Shown here in pieces: positions 35,173 through 44,895 of a stretch of DNA of 64,000 nucleotides. Under the pieces are notes generated by a model. The model did no database searches. It had not been told where the DNA came from and saw only the letters and a program-made list of their open reading frames with translations. The DNA is from Streptomyces sp. NBC_01341 (GTDB lineage Bacteria; Actinomycetota; Actinomycetes; Streptomycetales; Streptomycetaceae), in assembly GCF_035946055.1 (NCBI RefSeq), contig NZ_CP108364.1, positions 6,448,001 through 6,512,000 of the forward strand, read 5' to 3'. The position numbers and the translations under genes are program-made. The first letter of the stretch is position 1; every line of letters starts with the position of its first letter.

Positions 35173-36381
35173 ATGGCAGGAAACCAGGCCAGCGCGGGGC
35201 ATCTGCTCCAGCTGATTCGCAGCGGCGAGGCGACCACGCGCGGAGAGCTCCAGCAGGCGACCGGCCTCTCCCGCTCGACGGTGGGACACCGGCTCGACCA
35301 GCTCTTCGGAGCGGGCTGGCTGCGTGGCGCCACCGGAACCTCCACCGGTGGGCGGCCCTCCGCCCGGCTGGAGTTCGACCCCTCGCACGCCGTGGTGCTC
35401 GTCGCCGACCTGGAGACCCGGCACGCCCGGGTCGCCCTGCTCGACCTCTCGGGCACGGTCCTCGCCGAGCACACCGGCACCCTCGTCATCGCCGACGGCC
35501 CCGACCGCGCGCTGGACCAACTCGCCAGCTGGTTCGGCCCACTGCTCGCCGAGGCCGCCGTCGGACCCGAACGGGTCTGCGGCATCGGGCTCTCCGTGCC
35601 GGGGCCCGTCGACTGGGAGTCCGCCCAGATCGTGCAGCCGCCGATCATGCCCGGCTGGGACCGGTTCCCCGTACGGGAGCGCCTGCGCGAAGCCTGGACC
35701 GAGCACGTCGGCCGGATGCCCGCCGGCGGGCCGCTGCCGGTGTTCGTCGACAACGACGCCAACCTGATGGCCCTGGCCGAACAGCGTGCGGGCCACCCGG
35801 ACTGCAGCGCCTTCGTCCTCGTCAAGGCGTCGACCGGGATCGGTGCCGGCGTCGTCGTGGGCGGTGAGGTGTACCGGGGCATCGACGGCGGAGCCGGCGA
35901 CATCGGCCACATCCGGCTGCACGACCGCCCCGACGCCCTGTGCATGTGCGGTTCCTACGGCTGCCTCGCGGCGGTCGCGAGCGGCCGGTCCATCGCGGGT
36001 CAGCTCACTGCGGCGGGAGTGCCCACCGCTTCGGGATCCGATGTGCGCGACCACCTCGCCGCGGGCCAGCCCGACGCGGTCCGGCTCGCCCGTGAGGCAG
36101 GACAGCGCGTCGGCGAGGTGCTGGTCACCGTCGTCACCCTGCTCAACCCCGGGGTACTGATGCTGAGCGGAGACCTGGCGAGCACCCCGTTCCTCACCGG
36201 CGTACGCGAACTCATCTACCAGCGGGCCATGCCACGCACCACCGCCCACCTGCAGGTCGTCACCTCGGCGCTGGGCGATCGGGCGGCGCTCACCGGAGCC
36301 GCCCGTATGGTCATCGACCACCTCTACGCCCCCGACCGCGCAGACGCCCGGCTCGCGGCCCTCGCCCGGGCCGGTGTCTGA
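35173..36381 (+). CDS. ROK-family transcriptional regulator
   Basis: A 402-residue regulator. The N-terminal winged helix reads HLLQLIRSGEATTRGELQQA then TGLSRSTVGHRLDQLFGAGW. The ROK sugar-kinase-like domain has the ATP/sugar site VFVDNDANLMALAEQRAG, KASTGIGAGVVVGGEVYRG and the zinc motif with cysteines in LCMCGSYGCLAAVASG preceded by GDIGHIRL. It probably represses the adjacent transporter and catabolic operons until the sugar binds. I prefer ATG 35173 (GAGGAC upstream). GTG 35080 would add 31 residues and overlap the permease gene. Confidence 0.92.
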   Translation: MAGNQASAGHLLQLIRSGEATTRGELQQATGLSRSTVGHRLDQLFGAGWLRGATGTSTGGRPSARLEFDPSHAVVLVADLETRHARVALLDLSGTVLAEHTGTLVIADGPDRALDQLASWFGPLLAEAAVGPERVCGIGLSVPGPVDWESAQIVQPPIMPGWDRFPVRERLREAWTEHVGRMPAGGPLPVFVDNDANLMALAEQRAGHPDCSAFVLVKASTGIGAGVVVGGEVYRGIDGGAGDIGHIRLHDRPDALCMCGSYGCLAAVASGRSIAGQLTAAGVPTASGSDVRDHLAAGQPDAVRLAREAGQRVGEVLVTVVTLLNPGVLMLSGDLASTPFLTGVRELIYQRAMPRTTAHLQVVTSALGDRAALTGAARMVIDHLYAPDRADARLAALARAGV

Positions 36382-36494
36382 GGGCCGCAGCACGAGGCCA
36401 CCACCGGTGCGGACCCGCAGGGCTACCACGGCCGTGACCGGCACCACCGGTGACCGGCCGCACCACATCCCCCGCAGATCCGACGGAGAGCACC

Positions 36495-37403
36495 ATGTCC
36501 AGCACCACCCCCCTCACGCACACCTGGTCCCACGAGCCCGTCCGCGTCGGCCTCGTGGGCGCCGGCCCATGGGCGCGCACCATGCACGCCCGCATGCTCG
36601 CGACCGGCCCCGAGACGGTGCTCGCAGGGGTCTGGGCCCGCCGCCGCGAGGCGGCCGCCGAGGTGGCCGAGCCCTACGGGGCACCCGTCGCCGACTCCTT
36701 CGAGGAACTCCTCGACACATGCGAGGCCGTGGCGTTCGCGGTGCCGCCCGCCGTCCAGGCCGCCCTCGCACCGCGTGCCGCGGCCGCGGGACGCGCCCTG
36801 CTGCTGGAGAAGCCGCTGGGCGCCGACCTCGAATCGGCACGCGCTGTGGCGGACGCCGTCGACGAGCACGGGGTGATCTCCCAGCTCGTCCTCACGAAGA
36901 GGTACCACCCGGTCACCCGTGCCTTCCTCGCCGAGGCGGCCACCCGCGAGGTGACCGGCGCACGCTCCTGCTATCTGCACGGAGCCTTCCTCGGCGGGGA
37001 GTTCGCCACGTCCTGGCGGCTGGAGCACGGCGCACTGCTCGACCTCGGCCCCCATCTCCTGGACATCCTCGACACCGCGGTCGGGCCCATCGTCTCCGTC
37101 CGCGCCGCGGGGGACCCGCGCCGCTGGGTCGAGCTCACCTGCGAGCACGAGAACGGGGCGGTGAGCCAGGCATCCCTGTCCGGCAGCGTGCGGCTTCCCC
37201 AGGCGCGGACCCGCGTCGAACTCTTCGGCGCCGGGGAGGAGTTGGTCTACGACACCGCGGGAATCGACCACGAGGAGTGCTGGCCCGTGCTCCGCCGGGA
37301 GTTCGCCACCGCCGTACGGAGCGGGGTGGGCACCGGCATCGACGCGGCCCACGGACTGCGCATCCAGCGGCTGCTCGACCAGGCAGCGCAGGGCGCTCGC
37401 TGA
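36495..37403 (+). CDS. Gfo/Idh/MocA-family NAD(P)-dependent oxidoreductase
   Basis: A 302-residue sugar dehydrogenase-like enzyme. The Rossmann motif VGLVGAGPWARTMHARML is near residue 18, and the family EKP motif is in LLLEKPLGADLESARAVADA. The catalytic-region motif LLDLGPHLLDILDTAVG contains the conserved G-x-H. It would oxidise a sugar or glycoside hydroxyl with NAD(P). The ATG at 36495 has GGAG 7 nt upstream. It closes the rightward gene set of the carbohydrate locus. Together with the MDR dehydrogenase and TIM-barrel isomerase it suggests keto-sugar chemistry. Confidence 0.92.
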   Translation: MSSTTPLTHTWSHEPVRVGLVGAGPWARTMHARMLATGPETVLAGVWARRREAAAEVAEPYGAPVADSFEELLDTCEAVAFAVPPAVQAALAPRAAAAGRALLLEKPLGADLESARAVADAVDEHGVISQLVLTKRYHPVTRAFLAEAATREVTGARSCYLHGAFLGGEFATSWRLEHGALLDLGPHLLDILDTAVGPIVSVRAAGDPRRWVELTCEHENGAVSQASLSGSVRLPQARTRVELFGAGEELVYDTAGIDHEECWPVLRREFATAVRSGVGTGIDAAHGLRIQRLLDQAAQGAR

Positions 37404-37525
37404 GACCTCGACGGGCGGGGAGGCGGCGGCTTCACACCCTCCTCCCGGTCCGTCGTGGTGCGACGGGCCCCGCATGACGGGCGTACCCCGTCGCAGAAGA
37501 TTCACGGCCCGGACTCCCGGGTGCG

Positions 37526-39349
37526 TCACGTCGGTTCGGAGGTGTCCCTCACCGGGGAGCCCTCGATGCGCGAACCGGGTGCGCCTCGGTTGGACGCCGC
37601 CGGGCTGTGCGCGTACTGCGGGGGTGCCTCGCCGGGGCCCGCCCCGGCCCCAGCGGCCGGCACGCGGAGGACCAGCAGCGCCACGTCGTCGCCGCTGGGG
37701 TCGATGCGGGCGAGCAGCTCGTCGAGGAAGTCCTCGATGTCGTGCCCGGCCAGGTCCGAGGCGTGCCGGCGCAGTGCGGTGAGCCCCGCCTCGATGTCGC
37801 GGGCGCGGCTCTCCACGAGACCGTCGGTGTAGAGCAGCAGGGTCGACCGGGCCGGGAGTTCCACCCGCGCGTCGGGCCAGTCGAGACCCATGTGCAGGGC
37901 CGAACTGAGGCCCAGGAGCGGGCCGTGTCCCTCTTCGAGGAAGCGGGTGCGCCCGTCCGCCGTGATCAGCAGGGGCGGGGGGTGCCCGGCATTGACCCAC
38001 TTGAAGTGCCAGGGGCCGCCCTCCGGGCCCTCGACGCGACCGAAGACACACGTCGCCATGGGGGCGTCGCTGGTGTGGGTCATCGCCTCGTCGAGCCGGC
38101 GCATGATCAGACTGGGGGGTTCCGTGCGGTCCCACGCCAGGGCGCGGAGCATGTTGCGGACCTCGGCCATGTGGGCGGCGGCCTGGAGGTCGTGCCCGAC
38201 GACGTCCCCGATGACCATCGTCATCACACCGTCGCTGAGGAGGAAGGAGTCGTACCAGTCCCCGCCGATCTCCGCCGCGCTCTCGGCGGGACGGTAACGG
38301 GCAGCCAGTCGCAAGTGGTCGACCTGGGGGAGAGGGGTGAGAAGCTGCCGCTGCATGGTCTCCGCGACATGACGCTGCTGTTCGAACAGCTCCGCCGCCT
38401 GCATCACGAGTCCGGCGCGCCGCCCGATGTCGGCCAGCAGGAAGAGCTCGGCCTCCGTGTACGACGACCCGGCGGCCGAGCGTGCCACGGTCAGCTCGCC
38501 GAACACTTGGCGCCGGGTGTGCAGGGGTACCACGACGCCGCAGGTTCCGCCGAGGCGGTCGAACAGCTGCCGGTGGGCGGCCGCGAGCGGGGTGTCCGGC
38601 GGCTCGGCCAGCGCCGCCTCGTCCAGGACGACCGGCCGGAAGCCCCGCAGCGCCTGGATGCCCGTCGAACCCGACGACTCGGCCTGCGGCGGCAGAGGCC
38701 CCTTGAGCGCGTCGGCCGCCGCTGGGTCGTCCATGCTGCGGGCGGCGACGCGCCGCATGCCGCCCTTCTCGGCGGACGTGTGCACATCGACGACCGCCCA
38801 GTCACCCATCTCCGGCACCAGCAGCCCGGCCAGCCTGTCCAGCATCTCCGGGGTGTCCGTGGTGGAGATGAGGACGGTGGAGACCTCCGCCACCATCGTC
38901 AGCCGTGCGGTGAGTCCCTCCAGGGCCGCGAGGTGGGCCGCGGTCTGCTCGGCCGCGTCGCGGTGCAGGCTGAAGTCGTGGAAGACGATCACCACGCCCT
39001 TCAGGCGCCCTTCGTGCCGGAGTGGGGTGGCGGCCCAGATGACCGGCACCAGACTGCCGTCCCCGCGCAGGAACAGTTCGTCGCTGCCCTCGTCCGGCCG
39101 GCCGCTCTCCAGTACGGCGAGCATGGCGCACTCGGCGCGCGGGAAGGTGCTGCCGTCCTTCCGGCGGTGCAGCAGATCGTGCAGGTCGTGACCGAGCAGC
39201 TCGTCCCTCGACCGGCCGAGCATCTGCTGCGCCCGGGGATTGGACGCCGTCAGCAGACCGGCGGTGTCGGTGACGAACACGCCCGCACCCAGGCTGTCGA
39301 ACACGGTGCGCATGAGTCCCAGCTCCAGCAGCCCGTCCTCGTCCCTCAT
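37526..39349 (-). CDS. PAS-GAF-SpoIIE (PP2C) serine phosphatase
   Basis: A 607-residue cytoplasmic regulator with three domains. A PAS domain spans about 10-130 (LGLMRTVFDSLGAGVFVTDT; GLLTASNPRAQQMLGRSRDE). A GAF domain spans about 160-330 (LTARLTMVAEVSTVLISTTD). The SpoIIE/PP2C phosphatase spans about 345-570 (METMQRQLLTPLP-type start; metal ligands in AAEIGGDWYDSFLL and VIGDVVGHDLQAA; closing SGDDVALLVL). These enzymes dephosphorylate anti-anti-sigma factors in partner-switching stress pathways. The ATG at 39349 follows a G-rich site. A long in-frame upstream extension to 39553 is unlike the family. No partner kinase is adjacent. Confidence 0.92.
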   Translation of the reverse strand: MRDEDGLLELGLMRTVFDSLGAGVFVTDTAGLLTASNPRAQQMLGRSRDELLGHDLHDLLHRRKDGSTFPRAECAMLAVLESGRPDEGSDELFLRGDGSLVPVIWAATPLRHEGRLKGVVIVFHDFSLHRDAAEQTAAHLAALEGLTARLTMVAEVSTVLISTTDTPEMLDRLAGLLVPEMGDWAVVDVHTSAEKGGMRRVAARSMDDPAAADALKGPLPPQAESSGSTGIQALRGFRPVVLDEAALAEPPDTPLAAAHRQLFDRLGGTCGVVVPLHTRRQVFGELTVARSAAGSSYTEAELFLLADIGRRAGLVMQAAELFEQQRHVAETMQRQLLTPLPQVDHLRLAARYRPAESAAEIGGDWYDSFLLSDGVMTMVIGDVVGHDLQAAAHMAEVRNMLRALAWDRTEPPSLIMRRLDEAMTHTSDAPMATCVFGRVEGPEGGPWHFKWVNAGHPPPLLITADGRTRFLEEGHGPLLGLSSALHMGLDWPDARVELPARSTLLLYTDGLVESRARDIEAGLTALRRHASDLAGHDIEDFLDELLARIDPSGDDVALLVLRVPAAGAGAGPGEAPPQYAHSPAASNRGAPGSRIEGSPVRDTSEPT

Positions 39350-39804
39350 GGCGTGACCCCCCGTGTCCGGGGGTGAGCGGCGGGTTCCGGGAGGCCTGCG
39401 GGTTCCGGGCGGTCTCCCGGATCCGACCCGGGCGTCCTGCCGTCCCTCGCCGGAACAGCCGTCTGCGAGGTCATGCCATGCCCTTCCGGTCGGTTCGGCC
39501 GGAGCAGAGACCGTTCCGTCCGGGGAGCGGGCCCCGCCCGCGCGCGTGGCCACATCGTCTGCCCATCATTCATCCGCCCCGCCCGTTCCGCCGCTCGGGG
39601 CGTCTTCTCCACGGGTCTGCCCGGCGCCCCGGCGGGTAGGCGACCGGGCGACGGGGCACGCGTCGCCGCCACCCGCGCCGGCCACTCTCCGCCCGGGCCC
39701 GCTCCGGGTGCGGGCGGAGACGAGGGAACAGAGGATGCGAAGGGTGGCGAGCCGCACCGAACGGCTCCGTCGTACAGAGAAGCCACATCCGAGGGAGACA
39801 ACCC
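39350..39804. other. Divergent intergenic region (phosphatase / transketolase)
   Basis: About 455 bp that must carry both promoters. Open frames cross it on both strands but none has family-like content. I see no clear operator. Confidence 0.4.
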
Positions 39805-41979
39805 ATGGCGCCCGAGCGATCCTCATCCGGCAGCACCCGCGACCCCGGGCTCGCTCTTCCCGTGGCGGAACGGGCGGGCTGGACCGACCTCGACGTGCGG
39901 GCGGTGGACACCGTCAGGGTCCTGGCCGCCGACGCCGTCCAGAAGACGGGCAACGGACATCCGGGTACGGCGATGAGCCTGGCGCCCCTCGCCTACCTGC
40001 TGTTCCAGCAGGTCATGCGCCACGACCCGGACGACGACCAGTGGCTGGGCAGGGACCGTTTCGTCCTCTCCTGCGGCCACACCAGTCTGACGCTCTACAT
40101 CCAGCTCTACCTGGCCGGCTACGGGCTCGACATGGAAGACCTGAAGGCCCTGCGCACCTGGGGATCGGCCACCCCCGGCCACCCCGAGTACCGGCACACC
40201 CGGGGCGTCGAGATCACCACCGGACCGCTCGGACAGGGGCTCGGCGCGAGTGTGGGGATGGCCATGGCGGCGCGCAGGGAGCGCGGTCTGCTCGACCCCG
40301 ACGCCGCCCCCGGCACCAGCCCGTTCGACCACCACGTGTACGTACTCGCGTCCGACGGCGACATGATGGAGGGCGTCGCCTCCGAGGCCTCGTCGCTCGC
40401 CGGCCATCAGCAGCTGGGCAACCTCGTGGTGTTCTACGACTCGAACCACATCTCCATCGAGGACGACACCGACATCTCCTTCAGCGAGGACGTCCCAGCC
40501 CGCTATGCCGCGTACGGCTGGCACGTGCAGACGGTGGACTGGACCCGTACGGGCGACTACGTCGAGGACGTCGACGCCCTGCTCGCCGCGATCGAGGCGG
40601 CCAAGGCGGAACGCTCCCGCCCCTCCCTGATCATGCTGCGCACGATCATCGGATGGCCGGCCCCGACGAAGCGCAACACGGGCAAGGCACACGGCGCGGC
40701 ACTGGGGGACGACGAGGTCGCCGGCACCAAGCGGCTCCTCGGCTTCGACCCGGACGTGTACTTCCCCATCGAGGACGACGTCCTCACGCACACGCGGGCG
40801 GTGGGGGAACGGGGCAGGGCGGCCAAGGCGGACTGGCAGAAGGGCTACGAGGCGTGGCGCGGGGCGAACAGCGGGCGGGCCGCGCTGCTGGACCGGTTGC
40901 GTGAGCAGGAACTGCCGGACGGCTGGACGGACGCCCTGCCGGTGTTCCCCGCGGACCCCAAGGGCATGGCCACGCGCAAGGCGTCCGGCGAGGTGCTCAC
41001 CGCCCTCGCGCCGGTGCTCCCCGAGCTGTGGGGCGGCTCCGCGGACCTCGCGGGCAGCAACAACACCACCATGGACGGCGAGCCCTCCTTCGTCCCGTCC
41101 GACCGGCAGACCTCCGAGTTCGCGGGCGGTCCCTACGGGCGCACCCTGCACTTCGGCATCCGCGAGCACGCCATGGGAGCCGTCCTCAACGGGATCGGCC
41201 TGCAGAGCCTGACCCGCCCGTACGGCGGCACGTTCCTCACCTTCAGCGACTACATGCGTCCCGCGGTGCGGCTGGGCGCTCTGATGAAGCTCCCCGTCAC
41301 CTACGTCTGGACGCACGACTCGATCGGTCTCGGTGAGGACGGCCCCACCCACCAGCCCGTCGAGCACCTGGCCGCCCTGCGGGCGATTCCCGGCCTCGAC
41401 GTCGTACGCCCCGGCGACGCCAACGAGACGACCGTCTGCTGGCGGACGATCCTGGAGCACACCGACCGCCCCGCAGGTCTCGTGCTGACCCGCCAGAACC
41501 TGCCCGTGCTGGACCGCGGGGACGGTGCCCACGCACCGGCCGAAGGGGCGGCCCGCGGCGCCTACGTCCTCGTCGATTCCCCCGAGGCCACGCCCGACGT
41601 CATCCTGGTGGCGACCGGGTCCGAGGTCGAGATCGCCCTCGACGCACGCACCCGCCTGACGGGCGAGGGGCTGGCCGTGCGCGTGGTCTCGATGCCCTGC
41701 CGCGAGTGGTTCGAGGAGCAGCCGCAGTCCTACCAGGACGAGGTGCTGCCGCCGGGGGTACGCGCCCGGGTCAGTGTCGAGGCGGCGGTCGGCCAGGGAT
41801 GGCGCGAGGTGGTCGGCGACGCCGGCCGGATCGTGAGCCTGGAACACTACGGGGCCTCGGCCGACTACCAGCGGCTGTACGAGGAGTTCGGCATCACCGC
41901 CGAGGCCGTGGAGGCCGCGGCACACGACAGCATCCGGGATGCCGCGGAGACCCCGAGGCCCGGCGGCCAGAGGAACTGA
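39805..41979 (+). CDS. tkt: Transketolase
   Basis: A 724-residue thiamine-diphosphate enzyme of the pentose phosphate pathway, transferring two-carbon units between ketose and aldose phosphates. Family segments in order: QKTGNGHPGTAMSLAPLAYL, SCGHTSLTLYIQLYLAGYGL, TTGPLGQGLGASVGMAMAAR, the ThDP/metal motif VLASDGDMMEGVASEASSLA, and IREHAMGAVLNGIG carrying the catalytic Glu. Then DSIGLGEDGPTHQPVEHLAA and the C-terminal domain with ILVATGSEVEIALDA. Length is normal (about 700). It stands alone rather than in a tkt-tal-zwf cluster, so it may be a second paralogue. Convergent with the exporter operon, with a strong hairpin between. Confidence 0.95.
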   Translation: MAPERSSSGSTRDPGLALPVAERAGWTDLDVRAVDTVRVLAADAVQKTGNGHPGTAMSLAPLAYLLFQQVMRHDPDDDQWLGRDRFVLSCGHTSLTLYIQLYLAGYGLDMEDLKALRTWGSATPGHPEYRHTRGVEITTGPLGQGLGASVGMAMAARRERGLLDPDAAPGTSPFDHHVYVLASDGDMMEGVASEASSLAGHQQLGNLVVFYDSNHISIEDDTDISFSEDVPARYAAYGWHVQTVDWTRTGDYVEDVDALLAAIEAAKAERSRPSLIMLRTIIGWPAPTKRNTGKAHGAALGDDEVAGTKRLLGFDPDVYFPIEDDVLTHTRAVGERGRAAKADWQKGYEAWRGANSGRAALLDRLREQELPDGWTDALPVFPADPKGMATRKASGEVLTALAPVLPELWGGSADLAGSNNTTMDGEPSFVPSDRQTSEFAGGPYGRTLHFGIREHAMGAVLNGIGLQSLTRPYGGTFLTFSDYMRPAVRLGALMKLPVTYVWTHDSIGLGEDGPTHQPVEHLAALRAIPGLDVVRPGDANETTVCWRTILEHTDRPAGLVLTRQNLPVLDRGDGAHAPAEGAARGAYVLVDSPEATPDVILVATGSEVEIALDARTRLTGEGLAVRVVSMPCREWFEEQPQSYQDEVLPPGVRARVSVEAAVGQGWREVVGDAGRIVSLEHYGASADYQRLYEEFGITAEAVEAAAHDSIRDAAETPRPGGQRN

Positions 41980-41992
41980 ATCCGTCCGTCCG

Positions 41993-42021
41993 GGCCGGGG
42001 AGGACCGAGTCCTCCCCGGCC
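41993..42021. terminator. Bidirectional terminator (transketolase / peptide exporter operon)
   Basis: A perfect 13-bp stem (GGCCGGGGAGGAC / GTCCTCCCCGGCC) with a CGA loop between the convergent genes. Confidence 0.85.
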
Positions 42022-42035
42022 ATGAGGCGGACTGC

Positions 42036-44894
42036 TCAAGCCATCTGACGCCGCACCAGTTCGTGGAGCTGCCCGTCCTTGTCCGCGAGCAGTTGGGCGG
42101 GCGGCCCCTCCTGGACGACACGGCCCTCCGCCATGACGATCACGCGGTCGGCGTCCAGCACCGTGGACAGCCGGTGCGCGATCACGACCCGGGTGGCCCG
42201 CAGGGACCTGGTGCTCTCGATCACCGTCCGCTGGGTCTCGTTGTCCAGTGCGCTGGTCGCCTCGTCGAAGAACAGGATGCGCGGGCGCCTGACCAGGGCC
42301 TGCGCGATCATCAGCCGTTGGCGCTGCCCGCCGGAGATCGCCCCGCCGCCGGAGATCATCGTGTGCAGGCCCATCGGCATGCGCTTGATGTCCTCGGCGA
42401 GCCCCGCCATCGCGGCGGCCTCCCACGCCTCCTCCTGCGTGAAGACCTCGGCGCCGCAGATGCAGTCGAGGATCGACCCCGACAACGGCTGTGCGTTCTG
42501 CAGGACGACCCCGCACTGGCGGCGCACTGCGGCCTGGTCCAGCGAGGCGAGGTCCTGGCCGTCGTACAGGACGCTGCCCGAGAGCGGCCGGTCGAAGCCG
42601 ATGAGCATCCTCAGGAGCGTGGACTTGCCGCACCCGCTGGGCCCCACGATCGCGACGAACTCACCCGGCCGCACGGCCAGTGACACGTCGTCCAGGACCA
42701 CGGGGCCGTCGTCGGTGTAGCGGAAGGTGACGCCCCTCGCCTCGATCTCCCCGGACAGCGGCCCGGGCTGCGTGCTGACCCCCCGCACCTCGGGTGCCTC
42801 GTCGAGCACCGGCTTGATCTGCTCGAACATCGGCAGGACGGCCGCGGCCGACACGAACGCACCGGTGAGCTGGGTCACCGCGGTCAGCAGCATCGTCACG
42901 GACGTGTTGAAGGTCAGGAACTCGCTCGCCGACAGCGAGCCGCGCGCCGGACCGGCCAGCAGCATGAAGACGACCAGGGAACACAGCGGCAGATAGACCG
43001 CGTTGAGCACCGTCGTCAGATTCTTGATCCGGCCGGCCCGCTTCTGCAGCTCACGGCTCCGCGCGAACTCCGCCGCCCATGCCCCGTACGCGAAGCTCTC
43101 GGCCGCGGCGACGCGCAGCTTCGGCAGCCCGCGCAGCGTCTGGAATGCCTGGTTGTTGAGCTTGTTGCCCAGCTCGACCAGCCTGCGCTGCCAGCGCAGC
43201 TCCCACATGCCCATCGTGAGGAACACCGCGGCGATCACCACCAGCATCGCGACGGCCGTGAGCGCCAGCGGGACGCTGAACCAGAGCAGCAGCCCCAGAT
43301 TCATGGCACCCAGCGTGCCCGCCTGCACGACGACGGGACCGGTGCCGGACAGCACCCGCCGGATCGCGCTGACTCCCATGGCCGCGCTCGCCAGCTCCCC
43401 GGTGGACCTCTCGGTGAAGAACTTCGTCGGCAGCCGCAGCAGCCGGTCCCACACCGCGGGCTGGAGGGTGCTCTCGATACGCCCCTCCATCCGCAGGATC
43501 GTCAGGTTCTGCAGGAGCATGAAAGCGGCCGACACGACTCCGGTGATGATCACCGCCAGGGAGACCTGCACGATGAGACCGGTCTCGGCCTCGGGCACGT
43601 ACACGCCGAGCACCCGGCCCGTCGCGACCGGCACCAGTGAGCCGAGCGCGACCGTCACCAGCCCGGTCAGCACCAGCCTCCGTATGTCGGTGCGGGTGCC
43701 GAAGAGGCCGAAGCGCAGCAGCTGCCATCTGCCCAGGGGCCGCTCGGGCAGAGGCCGGTAGAACATCACGGCCCGTTCCTCGAACTCCTCCGCGCTGTCC
43801 GCGTCCACACGGGCGCGCCGCCCGGTCAGCGGACTGACGGCCTCGTAACGGCCGCGACGCCACAGCAGTGCCACCGGTGCCCCCGACGCGGCCCGGCGCC
43901 CCACGAGCGGGCCGGCGTCCGTCCGCCACCAGCGCCCGTCCAGCCGCACCGCGCGCGTCCGGATACGCGAGGCGACGGCGACCTGCTCGACCGGATCGAT
44001 CCGGTCGCTGACCGCGCCGCCCGTCGCGGGCGCGGAAAGGACGATCCCCGAGTCCCGGGCCACCAGCCGGCAGGCGGCGTACACAGCGTCGTCCGAGGCG
44101 TCCGCCGAACGCGAAGTGCCCCTCCCGGACCGGCCCATCGACGTCAGAAGCGCCCGGTCGGCCTCCTCGCGTACGGCCTCGCCCGCCTTCATCCCGGCCG
44201 CGGTCCGGTCCTCGTGCGCGCGCTCCAGCTGCTCGATCCAGCGGTCCAGCGCCGACAGCAGGCGGAACTGCTGGTTGACCATCCCCTGCCACATCCCGGC
44301 GTCGACGAGCAGGTCACCGGCCGCCTCGGCGCTGAAGGCGGCGCCGTACTGCACGTCCCCGGGAGACACGGGCAGCCACAGGACGTCGTCGTCGCCGACC
44401 ACGTCGTCGACCGTGGTCCGCCCGTCCAGCGGAGCTTCGAACAGGACCCGCCGGCTGCGCCCCACACCGAGCGAGAAGGCGTGCTCCAGCAGGCTGAGCG
44501 TCGCGTCACCGGTGTCGTAGTGGCTGCGGAACTGTCCTTCGAAGCCGCCCTGCTCCGCGTGGGCGGGCCGGTACAGCTCGCGCAGCGCGATCCGGCGCAG
44601 CTCGCACTGCTGGAGAGGGCGCCCGACCAGGGTGTGCCGGGGGCCCTCGACCGGGCCCAGGACGAGGGCCCCCGGTTCGAGACGGCCCAGGAAGTGCCAG
44701 TGCCCCTGCGCCGCCGCGTCCACCGCGAACAGGTCGAGGGCGCCGCCCGTGACCAGCCACAGCACCTGCGGCCCCTCCAGCGGGAGACTCCGCAGACCCG
44801 TGCAGTCGACCGGTGTGCCGAGCGTCCCCAGCGCGTCGATGACAGGGTCGGCCCCGGGGGCGGCCGTGGCCGGGAAGGGGTGTGCGGATGCCAC
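42036..44894 (-). CDS. NHLM-type peptide export ABC transporter, permease/ATPase subunit
   Basis: A 952-residue half-transporter. About 330 N-terminal residues contain no peptidase and resemble the regulatory region of the second NHLM/NHLP exporter subunit. Then come six membrane helices (including LVLTGLVTVALGSLVPVATG and VSLAVIITGVVSAAFMLLQN). A nucleotide-binding domain follows with Walker A VGPSGCGKST, signature ISGGQRQRLMIAQAL and Walker B ILFFDEATSALD. It should pair with the C39-containing subunit encoded just upstream to export a double-glycine peptide. GTG 44894 lies 1 nt after the upstream stop. It is the last gene of the exporter operon. Confidence 0.92.
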   Translation of the reverse strand: MASAHPFPATAAPGADPVIDALGTLGTPVDCTGLRSLPLEGPQVLWLVTGGALDLFAVDAAAQGHWHFLGRLEPGALVLGPVEGPRHTLVGRPLQQCELRRIALRELYRPAHAEQGGFEGQFRSHYDTGDATLSLLEHAFSLGVGRSRRVLFEAPLDGRTTVDDVVGDDDVLWLPVSPGDVQYGAAFSAEAAGDLLVDAGMWQGMVNQQFRLLSALDRWIEQLERAHEDRTAAGMKAGEAVREEADRALLTSMGRSGRGTSRSADASDDAVYAACRLVARDSGIVLSAPATGGAVSDRIDPVEQVAVASRIRTRAVRLDGRWWRTDAGPLVGRRAASGAPVALLWRRGRYEAVSPLTGRRARVDADSAEEFEERAVMFYRPLPERPLGRWQLLRFGLFGTRTDIRRLVLTGLVTVALGSLVPVATGRVLGVYVPEAETGLIVQVSLAVIITGVVSAAFMLLQNLTILRMEGRIESTLQPAVWDRLLRLPTKFFTERSTGELASAAMGVSAIRRVLSGTGPVVVQAGTLGAMNLGLLLWFSVPLALTAVAMLVVIAAVFLTMGMWELRWQRRLVELGNKLNNQAFQTLRGLPKLRVAAAESFAYGAWAAEFARSRELQKRAGRIKNLTTVLNAVYLPLCSLVVFMLLAGPARGSLSASEFLTFNTSVTMLLTAVTQLTGAFVSAAAVLPMFEQIKPVLDEAPEVRGVSTQPGPLSGEIEARGVTFRYTDDGPVVLDDVSLAVRPGEFVAIVGPSGCGKSTLLRMLIGFDRPLSGSVLYDGQDLASLDQAAVRRQCGVVLQNAQPLSGSILDCICGAEVFTQEEAWEAAAMAGLAEDIKRMPMGLHTMISGGGAISGGQRQRLMIAQALVRRPRILFFDEATSALDNETQRTVIESTRSLRATRVVIAHRLSTVLDADRVIVMAEGRVVQEGPPAQLLADKDGQLHELVRRQMA

Positions 44895-44895
44895 T

